Shown here: positions 42,250-51,012 of the stretch, in pieces
Layout: each line of letters starts with the position of its first letter
How positions within the stretch are numbered: the stretch's first letter is position 1
Assembly (NCBI RefSeq): GCF_947503045.1
Contig: NZ_CANNCF010000001.1
Location: 1,054,001-1,118,000 of the forward strand
Reading direction: 5' to 3'
DNA length: 64,000 nucleotides
From: an uncultured Tateyamaria sp.
Lineage (GTDB): Bacteria > Pseudomonadota > Alphaproteobacteria > Rhodobacterales > Rhodobacteraceae
The notes under the pieces: generated by a model
The model's database searches: none
What the model was told of the DNA's origin: nothing
The model's input: the letters and a program-made list of their open reading frames with translations, nothing else
Program-made: the position numbers and the translations under genes

Positions 42250-42513
42250 CTATTCCGGCGGCGGGTTCAGCCGGTCGTAGAGTTTTTGCAGCACTGTCAG
42301 CACCAGAAAGGCGCCAACCGCCCAGATCAGCAGTTCGAAGGGGGCGAAATCCGTACCCCGCAGCCATTGACCCACAAGGCTGCCCTGCGGACGCAGCGCC
42401 TCGATCCCGAACAACCCGCTGCGCGGCCAGAGCGACAGGGTCCAGAACCGCGAGAGGTAAAAGAACACGGCCGCCACCACGAGTACAAAAGCCATCCAGA
42501 TCAGGCGTTTCAT
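42250..42513 (-). CDS. Small two-TM membrane protein, last gene of redox operon
   Basis: 87 residues with membrane segments at about 4-22 (WMAFVLVVAAVFFYLSRFW) and 60-78 (ELLIWAVGAFLVLTVLQKL). No known family. Its ATG overlaps the stop of the upstream gene by 4 bp, so it is made with the Rieske/ferric-reductase-like proteins and is probably a small subunit or assembly factor of the same membrane complex. Confidence 0.68.
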   Translation of the reverse strand: MKRLIWMAFVLVVAAVFFYLSRFWTLSLWPRSGLFGIEALRPQGSLVGQWLRGTDFAPFELLIWAVGAFLVLTVLQKLYDRLNPPPE

Positions 42514-43265
42514 GGCGTCACCTTGATTGTGTCGGTGTCGATTTCCCAGACCAGCAGGTCGCCGCGTCTGGTGATTTCGCCCTCGGCTGTGATGAATTGC
42601 GCCACATAGTCATAGGCCGCGCGGGGCAGGCGGGTGCCGTCCGGGCCGGTCACCAGCAGGAATTCTTCGCCCAGAACGGGCTGGGACGACACGAAAATGG
42701 GCGGCACATCCCCCAAGAGGCACAAATTCGCACAAGCCTTGTGCGCAAGTCCCCGCCCGGGACGCATCGCACCTGCGAGACACTTTCCGTCGCAAATCTC
42801 GCCGGTCAACTGCCAGCGGCCCTGCGGTTCGGCGACTATCTCGGGCGCGTCACCTTCGGCAGCCTTGAGCCCGTTGCGCCCTCCGCGCAACTGCATCATG
42901 TAAAGGTCGCCACGTTCGAGGATGATACCGGACACTTCGGCCAGTTGCCCGTTCAGCGGCATTGCGCGGCTGTCGACACCGGATTTGCCACCTGCCGTCA
43001 TCATGAAACTGTCGCCCGGTTTGATCCGGTCATTGCCTTTTGTGACATGGATCACCGGGTAGGGGGTCATTTCCACCACGCCCGTTACCGTCTGGCGACC
43101 ATAGTCAAAGCGGAACGCGCCGGGGCCGGGATCGTCCTGAGTCACACCCATGATATATCCGGCCGCCGCCAGACCACCGATCAGCACCACGCAGACCGAC
43201 AGCAGGAAGATGCGCAAAGGGCCGGGGACGGGCAGGTAGCCGACGAAAAAGGGCTTGTCGCTCAT
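42510..43265 (-). CDS. Membrane-anchored extracytoplasmic protein of redox operon
   Basis: 251 residues. A single membrane segment (about 18-40, FLLSVCVVLIGGLAAAGYIMG) followed by a roughly 210-residue outside domain rich in beta strands. It contains several cysteines (EICDGKCLAGAM, HKACANLCLLGD) that could hold a cofactor or disulfides. No family recognised. Translationally coupled at both ends (ATGA overlaps with the Rieske gene and with the two-TM gene), which points to a subunit of the same complex. Confidence 0.65.
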   Translation of the reverse strand: MSDKPFFVGYLPVPGPLRIFLLSVCVVLIGGLAAAGYIMGVTQDDPGPGAFRFDYGRQTVTGVVEMTPYPVIHVTKGNDRIKPGDSFMMTAGGKSGVDSRAMPLNGQLAEVSGIILERGDLYMMQLRGGRNGLKAAEGDAPEIVAEPQGRWQLTGEICDGKCLAGAMRPGRGLAHKACANLCLLGDVPPIFVSSQPVLGEEFLLVTGPDGTRLPRAAYDYVAQFITAEGEITRRGDLLVWEIDTDTIKVTP

Positions 43266-44329
43266 GCGGGCTCTCCTTGCGGCAGGGGGGTGGCTTCGGG
43301 CAGGGGCAGGGGGTCGACATAGGTGCCCGGCGGATTGGCGTCCGGGTGCACCTCGACAACGCCATCCTCAAGGCGCAGGCGGTAGGTCGGCACCATTTCG
43401 GTGAACGGCGCAGGCGAGCGGCCCGAGCGCACGTCATATTGGAACCCGTGCCACGGGCAGGTCACAAGGCAGTCGATCACGCGTCCCTCGCCCAAGGGGC
43501 CGTTCTGGTGCGCGCAGGCGTTCGAGATGGCCGACAACTGTCCCTCCATCAGATAGACAGCGACGCGGTCGCCGTTGGGCAGGCGGGTGATCTTGGCAAA
43601 GCCTTCGCGAAAGGCCTCTGGGCGCGCCACTTTGATCCAGGCGCCGTCGCGGGCGGCGGCATCGCCACGTTCCGACCACCAGGCCGCAAGGTGCAACACA
43701 ATCACCGCCGCTGCCCCGACAAGGAACATCGCGGTGAACACGTGGTTTTGCTGGTCCTGCAGAATGCCGAGGCTGATATGGGCCGCAACCGAGAAATAGG
43801 CCGCATAGATCAGGTAATGCAGCCGTTTCCAAACGGGCGGTGTGAGGAACTTGAGCCAGAAATCATGGCTGGTCGTGGCCAGAACCAGCAGGCAGATCAG
43901 GGCGAAAATCCCAAAGAGTTCAAAGGGAAAGCCCGCGATCTGGCCAAAGCTGGAATTTGCATAAAGCAGGCCGACATATTTATTCGAACTGGAAAAGGCG
44001 AAGTACCAGTTGAGGATATATCCCGCATGGGTGATCGCCACAAAGGTGGTCATGACGCCGAAATGTCGCCGGTTGTAGAGCAGCGGCAGGAACCGCCTGT
44101 TCAGCCGCGCGGCAGGGCCGATGCACAGAATGATCGTCAGCATCACAAAAGCACAGGCCCCAAAGGCCCGGGCGTTGTGGATCTGCGGGTTGATGGCTGG
44201 CTCGTAGCTGAGGACCTCGGGCGTGATGTAAAGAAAGATCCACAGAAAGGCGGCGACCCCGGCGAGCATCACGCCGTCATAGATCCACTTGTTCCGGTTC
44301 CACTGAACGGGGGTATATTTGACGCTCAT
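43262..44329 (-). CDS. Fusion of heme-binding membrane domain and Rieske [2Fe-2S] domain
   Basis: 355 residues. The first ~235 residues form six or seven membrane segments with histidines in FVAITHAGYILNWY, LHYLIYAAYFSVAAH and ISLG, as in the ferric-reductase-like transmembrane family (b heme). The last ~110 carry a Rieske domain: NACAHQNGPLGEG and CPWHGFQYDV give C-x-H and C-x2-H. The fusion suggests electrons pass between a Rieske centre and membrane heme. The Rieske centre follows the last segment; which side it faces depends on topology. Second gene of a four-gene overlapped operon. Confidence 0.85.
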   Translation of the reverse strand: MSVKYTPVQWNRNKWIYDGVMLAGVAAFLWIFLYITPEVLSYEPAINPQIHNARAFGACAFVMLTIILCIGPAARLNRRFLPLLYNRRHFGVMTTFVAITHAGYILNWYFAFSSSNKYVGLLYANSSFGQIAGFPFELFGIFALICLLVLATTSHDFWLKFLTPPVWKRLHYLIYAAYFSVAAHISLGILQDQQNHVFTAMFLVGAAAVIVLHLAAWWSERGDAAARDGAWIKVARPEAFREGFAKITRLPNGDRVAVYLMEGQLSAISNACAHQNGPLGEGRVIDCLVTCPWHGFQYDVRSGRSPAPFTEMVPTYRLRLEDGVVEVHPDANPPGTYVDPLPLPEATPLPQGEPA

Positions 44330-44697
44330 TGGCTGTCACCGGTGCTGAGCTGCACGGGCTCTGCGTCGGCAGGCCAGGTCTGGCGCACAGCAAAGCCGGT
44401 GATGACAACGGCGACAATGGCGATGCTCATCGCGATGACGGACACGCCATACCATCCTCGCACGGCACGGTAACGACCAGCCCATCCTGCGGCCTCGGTT
44501 TCGATCTGCCACCAGCGCCACAGCACGATGGGCCAGATCAGCAAGACGCCGGGGATCAACAGAGGACGAAAGATGTAGGCACCACGGGCATCCTCGTCGA
44601 TGCGATCCATACCGATGGTCAGAAACACAGCCGCCACAAGGCCGCCGATGATGCCCCATGTTTGCATTGCCATAACAAGGGCCTGTGCAGCATCCAT
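44326..44697 (-). CDS. Four-TM membrane protein, first gene of redox operon
   Basis: 123 residues with membrane segments at about 9-27, 39-57 and 77-100. The ATG at 44697 (MDAAQALVMAMQ) has GGAG six bases ahead; an open frame upstream to 44967 lacks membrane or domain features and overlaps the neighbouring promoter, so it is not used. No known family, although WPIVLWRWW gives a cation-rich loop. Overlaps the Rieske fusion by 4 bp. It is divergent from the betaine-binding protein gene. Confidence 0.7.
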   Translation of the reverse strand: MDAAQALVMAMQTWGIIGGLVAAVFLTIGMDRIDEDARGAYIFRPLLIPGVLLIWPIVLWRWWQIETEAAGWAGRYRAVRGWYGVSVIAMSIAIVAVVITGFAVRQTWPADAEPVQLSTGDSQ

Positions 44698-44999
44698 GCG
44701 GCGGTTCTCCAGTTTTGTCTTTTGTTCCAGTGCTGCGGCGACCCTAACAAGGGGATCGGCCGGGGCAAAGTGCAGAAGTCGCGGATTTTCGCGCAGGGTG
44801 GCAATTGTGATCTTGCGCAGAGGCCGACGCCAGCCCGGATGTCGGCACGCTGTTTCGGGTGCCGCTGCGGCAGGATTTGACCCGGGATGGTGTCGCAGCC
44901 ACCCAAAAAACGGCGCAATTGCACTGGTCCCGGCGTGTTTTATTGGTTTATCAAAGCGCATCACCAAACAAATACAGCCAAAAAACAGGGAACAAGATC

Positions 45000-45965
45000 A
45001 TGAAAAAGCTCGCTTTTGCCGCCACATTGATGATGGGGACGTCTGCGGCCTCCATCGCCGCCGCCGATTGTGGCGAAGTGTCGATCACCGAAATGGACTG
45101 GGCTTCGTCGGCCGTTGTGACCTATGTCGCCAAGTTCCTGCTGGAGCAGGGTTATGGGTGCGCGGTCAGCACTGTGCCCACCACAACGGAGCCTGCGATG
45201 GCCTCGGTCGCCGAAACTGGACAACCCGATATCCTGACCGAGCTTTGGACCAGCTACACCTCGGTTTATGAAGAGTTGCGCGAGGCAGGCAAGCTGGTCG
45301 AACTGAGCAAGGTGCTTTCCGATGGCGGCGTCGAGGCATGGTGGATCCCCGCCTATCTCGCCGAGGCCCACCCCGAACTGACCACCCTTGAAGGCATCAA
45401 GGCCAATCCCGAACTGGTTGGCGGACGCTTCCATGACTGCCCGTCGGGCTGGGGCTGCGACATCACCAACCATAACAACTTCAAGGCCGCAGGCCTCGAT
45501 CAGGCGGGTGTCGAACGCTTCCAGCATGGATCGGGCGAGACGCTGGCCACCGCTATCGCCGCTGCGGCTGAGGCCAAGGAGCCATGGTTCGGTTATTACT
45601 GGGCGCCCACATCCGTGTTGGGCAAGTACCCGATGGTGCAGGTTGAAATGCCCGCCTATGACGCCGACACCCATATCTGCAACGGGCTTGAGGATTGCGC
45701 CACGCCGGGCCTGTCCGCCTATCCCGTCTCGAACGTGGTGACGGCCGCAACGCAGGCCTTTGTCGACCGCGAGCCCGATGCGGCGGCTCTGATGCAAAAC
45801 CTCACCTTCACCAACGCCCAGATGGGTGACGTGCTGGCATGGCAGGAAAACAACCAGGCCTCTTACGAAGAGGCGGCGGTCTATTTCCTGACCACCTACA
45901 AGGACACCTGGGGTGGCTGGCTGAACGATGAGGCCCGCGAAAAGCTGGCAGCCCTGCTGCAATAA
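45000..45965 (+). CDS. Glycine-betaine-type ABC transporter, periplasmic binding protein
   Basis: 321 residues. Signal peptide 1-21 (KLAFAATLMMGTSAASIAAA), then a type II periplasmic binding protein of the OpuAC family: ITEMDWASSAVVTYVAKFLL, and tryptophans (DILTELWTSY, VEAWWIP, EPWFGYYWAP, DTWGGW) that could form the aromatic cage for a quaternary amine. Four cysteines (CPSGWGC, CNGLEDC) suggest disulfides. Substrate: glycine betaine, choline or proline betaine; not decidable here. First gene of a transporter operon, followed by a stable hairpin. Confidence 0.9.
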   Translation: MKKLAFAATLMMGTSAASIAAADCGEVSITEMDWASSAVVTYVAKFLLEQGYGCAVSTVPTTTEPAMASVAETGQPDILTELWTSYTSVYEELREAGKLVELSKVLSDGGVEAWWIPAYLAEAHPELTTLEGIKANPELVGGRFHDCPSGWGCDITNHNNFKAAGLDQAGVERFQHGSGETLATAIAAAAEAKEPWFGYYWAPTSVLGKYPMVQVEMPAYDADTHICNGLEDCATPGLSAYPVSNVVTAATQAFVDREPDAAALMQNLTFTNAQMGDVLAWQENNQASYEEAAVYFLTTYKDTWGGWLNDEAREKLAALLQ

Positions 45966-45980
45966 GCGCCACGACACCAG

Positions 45981-46010
45981 CCCTGCGCGCCACACATTTG
46001 GTGCGCAGGG
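45981..46010 (+). terminator. Intercistronic hairpin after the binding-protein gene
   Basis: CCCTGCGC (45981-45988) pairs with GCGCAGGG (46003-46010), with an inner CCA/TGG pair. There is no T-run. Such hairpins after periplasmic binding-protein genes usually protect the upstream mRNA and allow more binding protein than permease. Confidence 0.75.
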
Positions 46011-46054
46011 TTCAACAACAAGCCCGATAACGGGCGCTGGGACGGGAACATTCC

Positions 46055-47089
46055 ATGGCGCGCTATGACGCTTTTTTCGACACGCTCGGGCTTCGTGACT
46101 GGTGCGATGCGGACAAGACCGACGCGCCTTTGTCCATGGCTCAACTTCTCGCGCAGGCCCAGGGCGATGGCGGAGAGGTGGAGACACCGGGGCTGCCTTT
46201 TCCGTCGCTGGATGAGTTGCATCAGGCCTGCTCCAAGATCGGCCAGACCCGTGATCTGACCGAGGGGCTGGAAAACGGATTCCTGTCGATCCGGTCCGAA
46301 TTGAAATACGTCCTCGACCCGATCACGCAGCCCCTGTCATGGATGCTGGACGGCACGCTGTTTGTATTTGAGTCCGCGCCGTGGTGGGTGATGATGCCCG
46401 CGCTTTTGCTGCTCACATGGTTTGTCAGCCGCTCGCGTGCGGTAACGTGGTTTGTCACCTTTGTGCTGCTGTTTTTTGCCTTCATCGACCACTACGAAGT
46501 GGCGATGCAGACGCTGGCCATCGTCTTTGTCTGTACCGGCATTTCCGTGGCCTTTGGCGTGCCCATTGGTATCGGAATGAGCAAATCGGACACCGCGCAA
46601 CGCAGTATTGTCCCGCTGCTTGACCTGCTGCAGACTTTGCCGACCTTTGTCTATCTGATCCCGTTGATTTTCCTGTTTCCTGTCACGGAATCAAAGCTTT
46701 ATGGCATTGCCATCATCCTTTACGCGATCGTCCCCGTCATCCGTCTAACCGATCTGGGCATACGGCTGGTCGACAAGGACGTGATCGAGGCGGCCAACGC
46801 CTTTGGCCTGACCTCGTGGCAAAAACTGACGCGGGTGGAACTCCCCCTGGCCCTGCCCAACATCATGGCGGGCGTGAACCAGACCATCATGATGAGCCTT
46901 GCGATGGTTGTGATCGCCTCGCTTGTGTCGGCCCCCGGACTGGGTGTGCTGGTGCTGCGTGGCATCCGGGCGCTGGATCTGGGCGTGGGGATTGTAGCGG
47001 GCCTCGGCATTGTGCTGCTGGCCGTGGTCCTTGACCGGGTGTCCAAGGCGGCCCTCAACCGCGTCGATACGCGCGCGAAAACGAAATAG
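46055..47089 (+). CDS. Glycine-betaine-type ABC transporter permease (ProW-like)
   Basis: 344 residues. A hydrophilic N-terminal ~100 residues, as in ProW, then about six to seven membrane segments. The permease-ATPase contact loop is EAANAFGLTSWQKLTRVELPLA (the EAA motif), preceded by LLQTLPTFVYLIPLIFLF, a characteristic of the ProW/OpuAB family. It forms the channel for the amine bound by the upstream binding protein. 11 bp separate it from the ATPase gene. Confidence 0.92.
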   Translation: MARYDAFFDTLGLRDWCDADKTDAPLSMAQLLAQAQGDGGEVETPGLPFPSLDELHQACSKIGQTRDLTEGLENGFLSIRSELKYVLDPITQPLSWMLDGTLFVFESAPWWVMMPALLLLTWFVSRSRAVTWFVTFVLLFFAFIDHYEVAMQTLAIVFVCTGISVAFGVPIGIGMSKSDTAQRSIVPLLDLLQTLPTFVYLIPLIFLFPVTESKLYGIAIILYAIVPVIRLTDLGIRLVDKDVIEAANAFGLTSWQKLTRVELPLALPNIMAGVNQTIMMSLAMVVIASLVSAPGLGVLVLRGIRALDLGVGIVAGLGIVLLAVVLDRVSKAALNRVDTRAKTK

Positions 47090-47100
47090 GAGGCCGAGCC

Positions 47101-48138
47101 ATGACACCCAAAGTCTCCATTCGCGGTCTTTACAAGATCTTTGGTGCCGACGCCAAATCCCTTGTGCCGCTTGTGCAGGGGGGTATGGACAAGGCCACGC
47201 TCTTGGATCAGCACCGCCACGTGTTGGGCTTGCAGGACATCAATGTCGATATGCAGCCCGGTGAAATCACAGTGATCATGGGCCTGTCGGGTTCGGGCAA
47301 GTCCACGCTGATCCGCCACCTCAACCGGCTGATTGACCCCACTGCGGGCGAAATTCTGGTTGATGGCACGGATGTGATGTCGCTGGACGGCGATGCACTG
47401 CGCCAAATGCGGCAAAAACGCATGTCGATGGTGTTTCAGAAATTCGCGCTGTTGCCGCACAAGACGGTGCTGGAAAACGCCCAACTTCCCCTCAGCGTGC
47501 AGGGCGCCGAGCGAAAGCAGCAGGATGAAGAGGGGCGCAAATGGCTGGCCCGCGTTGGTCTGGATGGGTTCGAGGGACGCTATCCCGCGCAACTGTCCGG
47601 CGGCATGCAGCAGCGGGTGGGTATTGCGCGCGCGCTGACGGCCAATACCGATATCATGCTGATGGACGAGGCGTTCTCGGCCCTTGATCCGCTCATTCGC
47701 ACCGACATGCAGAACCTGCTCTTGGAACTGCAGAAAGAATTGCAAAAGACCATCATCTTTATCACCCATGATCTCGATGAGGCGCTGAAACTCGCCGACC
47801 ACCTCGTGATCCTCAAGGACGGCGCGGTGGTGCAGCAGGGCGAGCCGCAAGGCATCCTGCTCAACCCGGCTGATCCCTACATCGAAGACTTTGTCAGCGA
47901 CATCAACCGCGCCCGCGTGCTGCGGGTGCGGTCGGTCATGCGCCCGCTCAGCCGGGACAGTTTTGACGGGGATGTGGCGGCCAATTCGAACCTCGAGGAT
48001 ATGATCGGCCTCTCGGATGGCGACACAAGCCTGACCTACCGGGTGATGGACGGGGACGAGGCTGTAGGCCAGCTCGATATGAAGGACCTGGTCAAGGCGC
48101 TGGTGCCTCGGGTTTCGGGGCAGGACACCGCTGCCTGA
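47101..48138 (+). CDS. Glycine-betaine-type ABC transporter ATP-binding protein (ProV-like)
   Basis: 345 residues. Walker A GLSGSGKSTLIRH, Q-loop MVFQKFALLPH, signature LSGGMQQRVGIARAL, Walker B DIMLMDEAFSALD and H-loop FITHDLDEA are all intact. The N-terminal insert between KIFGADAKSL and the Walker A is typical of ProV-type ATPases. The C-terminal ~80 residues are a shortened accessory region that could be a degenerate CBS part. It drives the betaine transporter. AGGAGG overlapping the permease stop is the ribosome site. Confidence 0.94.
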   Translation: MTPKVSIRGLYKIFGADAKSLVPLVQGGMDKATLLDQHRHVLGLQDINVDMQPGEITVIMGLSGSGKSTLIRHLNRLIDPTAGEILVDGTDVMSLDGDALRQMRQKRMSMVFQKFALLPHKTVLENAQLPLSVQGAERKQQDEEGRKWLARVGLDGFEGRYPAQLSGGMQQRVGIARALTANTDIMLMDEAFSALDPLIRTDMQNLLLELQKELQKTIIFITHDLDEALKLADHLVILKDGAVVQQGEPQGILLNPADPYIEDFVSDINRARVLRVRSVMRPLSRDSFDGDVAANSNLEDMIGLSDGDTSLTYRVMDGDEAVGQLDMKDLVKALVPRVSGQDTAA

Positions 48139-48269
48139 ACGTGCGCACGCACAAGACGACATTGACGCGCATCCCCTTTCCGGCAACTCTGGGTTGGCGT
48201 AGCAGCATGCCGGGATTTAGCCGGTGACAGCCTGCATGTGCGCCTCATTTGAGACCAAGGAATTGAGAT

Positions 48270-50993
48270 ATGTGCGCTGCCAAGCCCCCGAATGTTCCCA
48301 CCGGTCCTGACGCTGTCGCCGCGCACAAGTTCCTGACCGAAATCCTGACCCGCGTCGCCACGCAACGCCTGCATTTCAGCGAAGGCGATGAAAAGGTCGC
48401 TCTCGACAGCCTTTACGAGCTGTTTGGGCTCGCCCGCAAGACGATCTCGGACAATGTCGGCTGCACCGAGTTCTCAGAGGTGACAGTCGCGTTTTTGAAT
48501 GGCGACTTTCGCGCCTTCATGGCCAAATGGCATCGCAAACGTCTGGCGGGAGAGTTGGACACCCGCGACGGGGCGGTCGAGTTCCGCACTGCCCTGCGCG
48601 GCATTCAGGACGAATTCCGTGCCTTTGCCAAAGTGCTGCACAAGATGGCGCACGGCCCGGACCTGCCCGACTTCCCCCCCGATCGCAATGACAAGGCCTT
48701 TCCAGACGCGCCGCTGGTCTTTGGCATTCCAAAGAACCCAAAGGAAGGGATGGTCCCACAGGAACACGGCGACCGGAATCCCATCCATATCGTGGATCGC
48801 ATCAACGCCTCCGAGGCCGAGGCCATCACCAAACGTCGTGCCCGGTTTACGCCACCCCCTCCCGACGAAGACAAGGGGCCGCTTACAGATGTGGCTGGAT
48901 TGGCGCTCTCGGGGGGCGGAATCCGCTCGGCCAGTTTCAGCCTTGGGGTGGCGCAGGTGTTGGCAAAGCATTCCAAGATCATGAACAGCATCGACCTGAT
49001 GTCGACGGTTAGCGGGGGTGGATTCACCGGCGCGTTCCTCTCGCGCCGTATCGCCGATGGTGGCACAGAAGCTGTGGCCAACCCCGAGGGGCCGGATACA
49101 GAGGCGGTGCGCTATCTGCGCCAGCGGGCCAACTACCTCACCACCGGCAATGCCATGATCACGCTGGGTCTGATGTTCAACCTGCTGGCTGGCATGATCC
49201 TGAACTGGACGGCCCCGGCGGCGCTGATCGCGGTGCTGGTGTCGGTCATGCATCTGCTTGAGGTGTTTGATCTACCGGCCATGGCGCTGGGTCTGCTGGC
49301 GAGTGTGTGCCTCGCCGTGACGGCCACGACGCTGTTGATGGCCCCGTATTCGCTTGGGCGGGTTCGGGATTTCGGCATCTGGTTCTTTTCGCTCAGCGCA
49401 GGCGGGTTGCTGGCCATGCTGCTATTCAAATTCGACTACCAGAATCTGGTTCTGTTCAGCGCGGTGTCAGCCGGTGTCGCCTTTGTGACCTATGCATGGC
49501 TGCCCTACAGTCTGGGCCGATTACGCCTTGGGGCGATGTGGTTCTTTTCTCTGGCCGCTGCGTTCCTGTTGGCGCTGTTCCTCGTGGATCAGGGTTACCA
49601 GTTGTTTGAGACTATGGTCGAGAACGAGTGGGCGGTGACAAGCGCCTCTTTGGCCACGGTTGCGGCGGCCCTTCCGGCCATATCGCGGGTGTTGCCGATG
49701 CTGGGGCAGGCCTGGGTGCGCATGATCGGCAACCGGATCGTGATGACCATCGCCTCCATCGCCGTGCCGTTGCTGGCGCTCATGGCGGGCTATGCGCTGT
49801 ATTACCTCGGGACGAGCACTGAGTTCGGGGTGCCTATGGCCTTTCTGGACGCACAGATCAAACCCGGTTTGACAGTGGTGCTGATCATCGCGGCGGGCCT
49901 TGTCGTGACCGCGCTGGGCGTGATCAACATCAATGCGACGGGACCGCACTGGCTCTATCGCCAGCAACTGGCCAACACCTTTGTGCGGCTGGATCAGAAC
50001 GGATCAACGGATGTGCCTCTGTCCGATCTCGACCCAGAGCAAAAGGCGCCTTACCTGCTGCTCAACGCCGTGGTGAACCTGCCCAACTCCGAACGGATCG
50101 AGATGCGCGAACGACGCGGGGATTTCTTTGTGTTTTCAAAGAATTGGTGCGGCTCTCCGGTGACGGGGTATCGGCCCACCGGCCACTGGCTGCGCTGGCC
50201 CAAGACCAAGCTTGACCTTGCCACGGCCGTGGCCACCTCGGGCGCTGCGGTGGCACCGCATATGGCACTGTTGTCGATGTCTTCGGCGCGCGCGCTTTTG
50301 TCATTCCTCAACATCCGCCTCGGGTTCTGGGTGCGTCGTCCAAGCCTTGACCAGACGGGTCCCGTGGGGACGGGCGGGCGACCTGGGGCGTGGATGCTGC
50401 TGCGCGAAATGCTTGGCTTTGCCATGGATGAAAAGCGAGAGTGGATGATGCTGACGGATGGCGCGCATCTGGAAAACTCGGCCATCTACGAGTTGCTGCG
50501 CCGTCGCTGCAAATTCATCGTGGCCGTCGATGCAAGTGCCGAGAAGGATGGCAGCTTTCGCACCATCCTCACGCTTGTGCGTCATGCGGGCGTCGATTTT
50601 GGCGTGCGCATCCACACCGACCTCAAGGAGTTGCGCGCAGACCCCGAAACCGGGTTGTCGCGTGCCCATGGCGGGCTGTGCGAGATCGACTATCCGGGGG
50701 TCGACGGCCAGCCAGCGGGCAAGGGGCTGCTGCTGATCATGAAACTGTCCATGACCGGCAACGAAAGCGAGTTGGTCAATGCCTACCGCCACGCCAATCC
50801 CGCCTTTCCCAATGTCTCGACCGCCGATCAGTTCTTTGACGAGCACCAGTTCGAGGCCTTTCGCCAGCTGGGCGCGCACGCGGCGCAGTCCATGTTGGAG
50901 CCTGCCCTCGTGGGCGATGGCGGCGAGGTGAGCAGCGTCGCGGACTGGCTCACACGGCTCTATCAGCGCATTCCGCCTGATCTGGATCGGTGA
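48270..50993 (+). CDS. Patatin-like phospholipase with multi-pass membrane insert
   Basis: 907 residues. After a ~200-residue N-terminal part of unknown fold come the patatin landmarks: LALSGGGIRSASFSLGVAQV (oxyanion loop, Gly215-Gly217, and Arg219) and DLMSTVSGGGFTG with the nucleophile Ser248. The dyad Asp lies far away in MLTDGAHLENSAIYELL (Asp730). Between them (about 290-555) are eight or nine hydrophobic segments, so the catalytic fold is split by a membrane domain. Further typical patatin pieces are FFVFSKNWCGSPVTGYRP and LNIRLGFWVRRP. Predicted action: hydrolysis of membrane lipids. The gene runs tail to tail (19 bp) with the STAND operon. AAGGA precedes the ATG. Confidence 0.85.
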   Translation: MCAAKPPNVPTGPDAVAAHKFLTEILTRVATQRLHFSEGDEKVALDSLYELFGLARKTISDNVGCTEFSEVTVAFLNGDFRAFMAKWHRKRLAGELDTRDGAVEFRTALRGIQDEFRAFAKVLHKMAHGPDLPDFPPDRNDKAFPDAPLVFGIPKNPKEGMVPQEHGDRNPIHIVDRINASEAEAITKRRARFTPPPPDEDKGPLTDVAGLALSGGGIRSASFSLGVAQVLAKHSKIMNSIDLMSTVSGGGFTGAFLSRRIADGGTEAVANPEGPDTEAVRYLRQRANYLTTGNAMITLGLMFNLLAGMILNWTAPAALIAVLVSVMHLLEVFDLPAMALGLLASVCLAVTATTLLMAPYSLGRVRDFGIWFFSLSAGGLLAMLLFKFDYQNLVLFSAVSAGVAFVTYAWLPYSLGRLRLGAMWFFSLAAAFLLALFLVDQGYQLFETMVENEWAVTSASLATVAAALPAISRVLPMLGQAWVRMIGNRIVMTIASIAVPLLALMAGYALYYLGTSTEFGVPMAFLDAQIKPGLTVVLIIAAGLVVTALGVININATGPHWLYRQQLANTFVRLDQNGSTDVPLSDLDPEQKAPYLLLNAVVNLPNSERIEMRERRGDFFVFSKNWCGSPVTGYRPTGHWLRWPKTKLDLATAVATSGAAVAPHMALLSMSSARALLSFLNIRLGFWVRRPSLDQTGPVGTGGRPGAWMLLREMLGFAMDEKREWMMLTDGAHLENSAIYELLRRRCKFIVAVDASAEKDGSFRTILTLVRHAGVDFGVRIHTDLKELRADPETGLSRAHGGLCEIDYPGVDGQPAGKGLLLIMKLSMTGNESELVNAYRHANPAFPNVSTADQFFDEHQFEAFRQLGAHAAQSMLEPALVGDGGEVSSVADWLTRLYQRIPPDLDR

Positions 50994-51012
50994 TGGGTGC
51001 GGCAGTGCTGCC

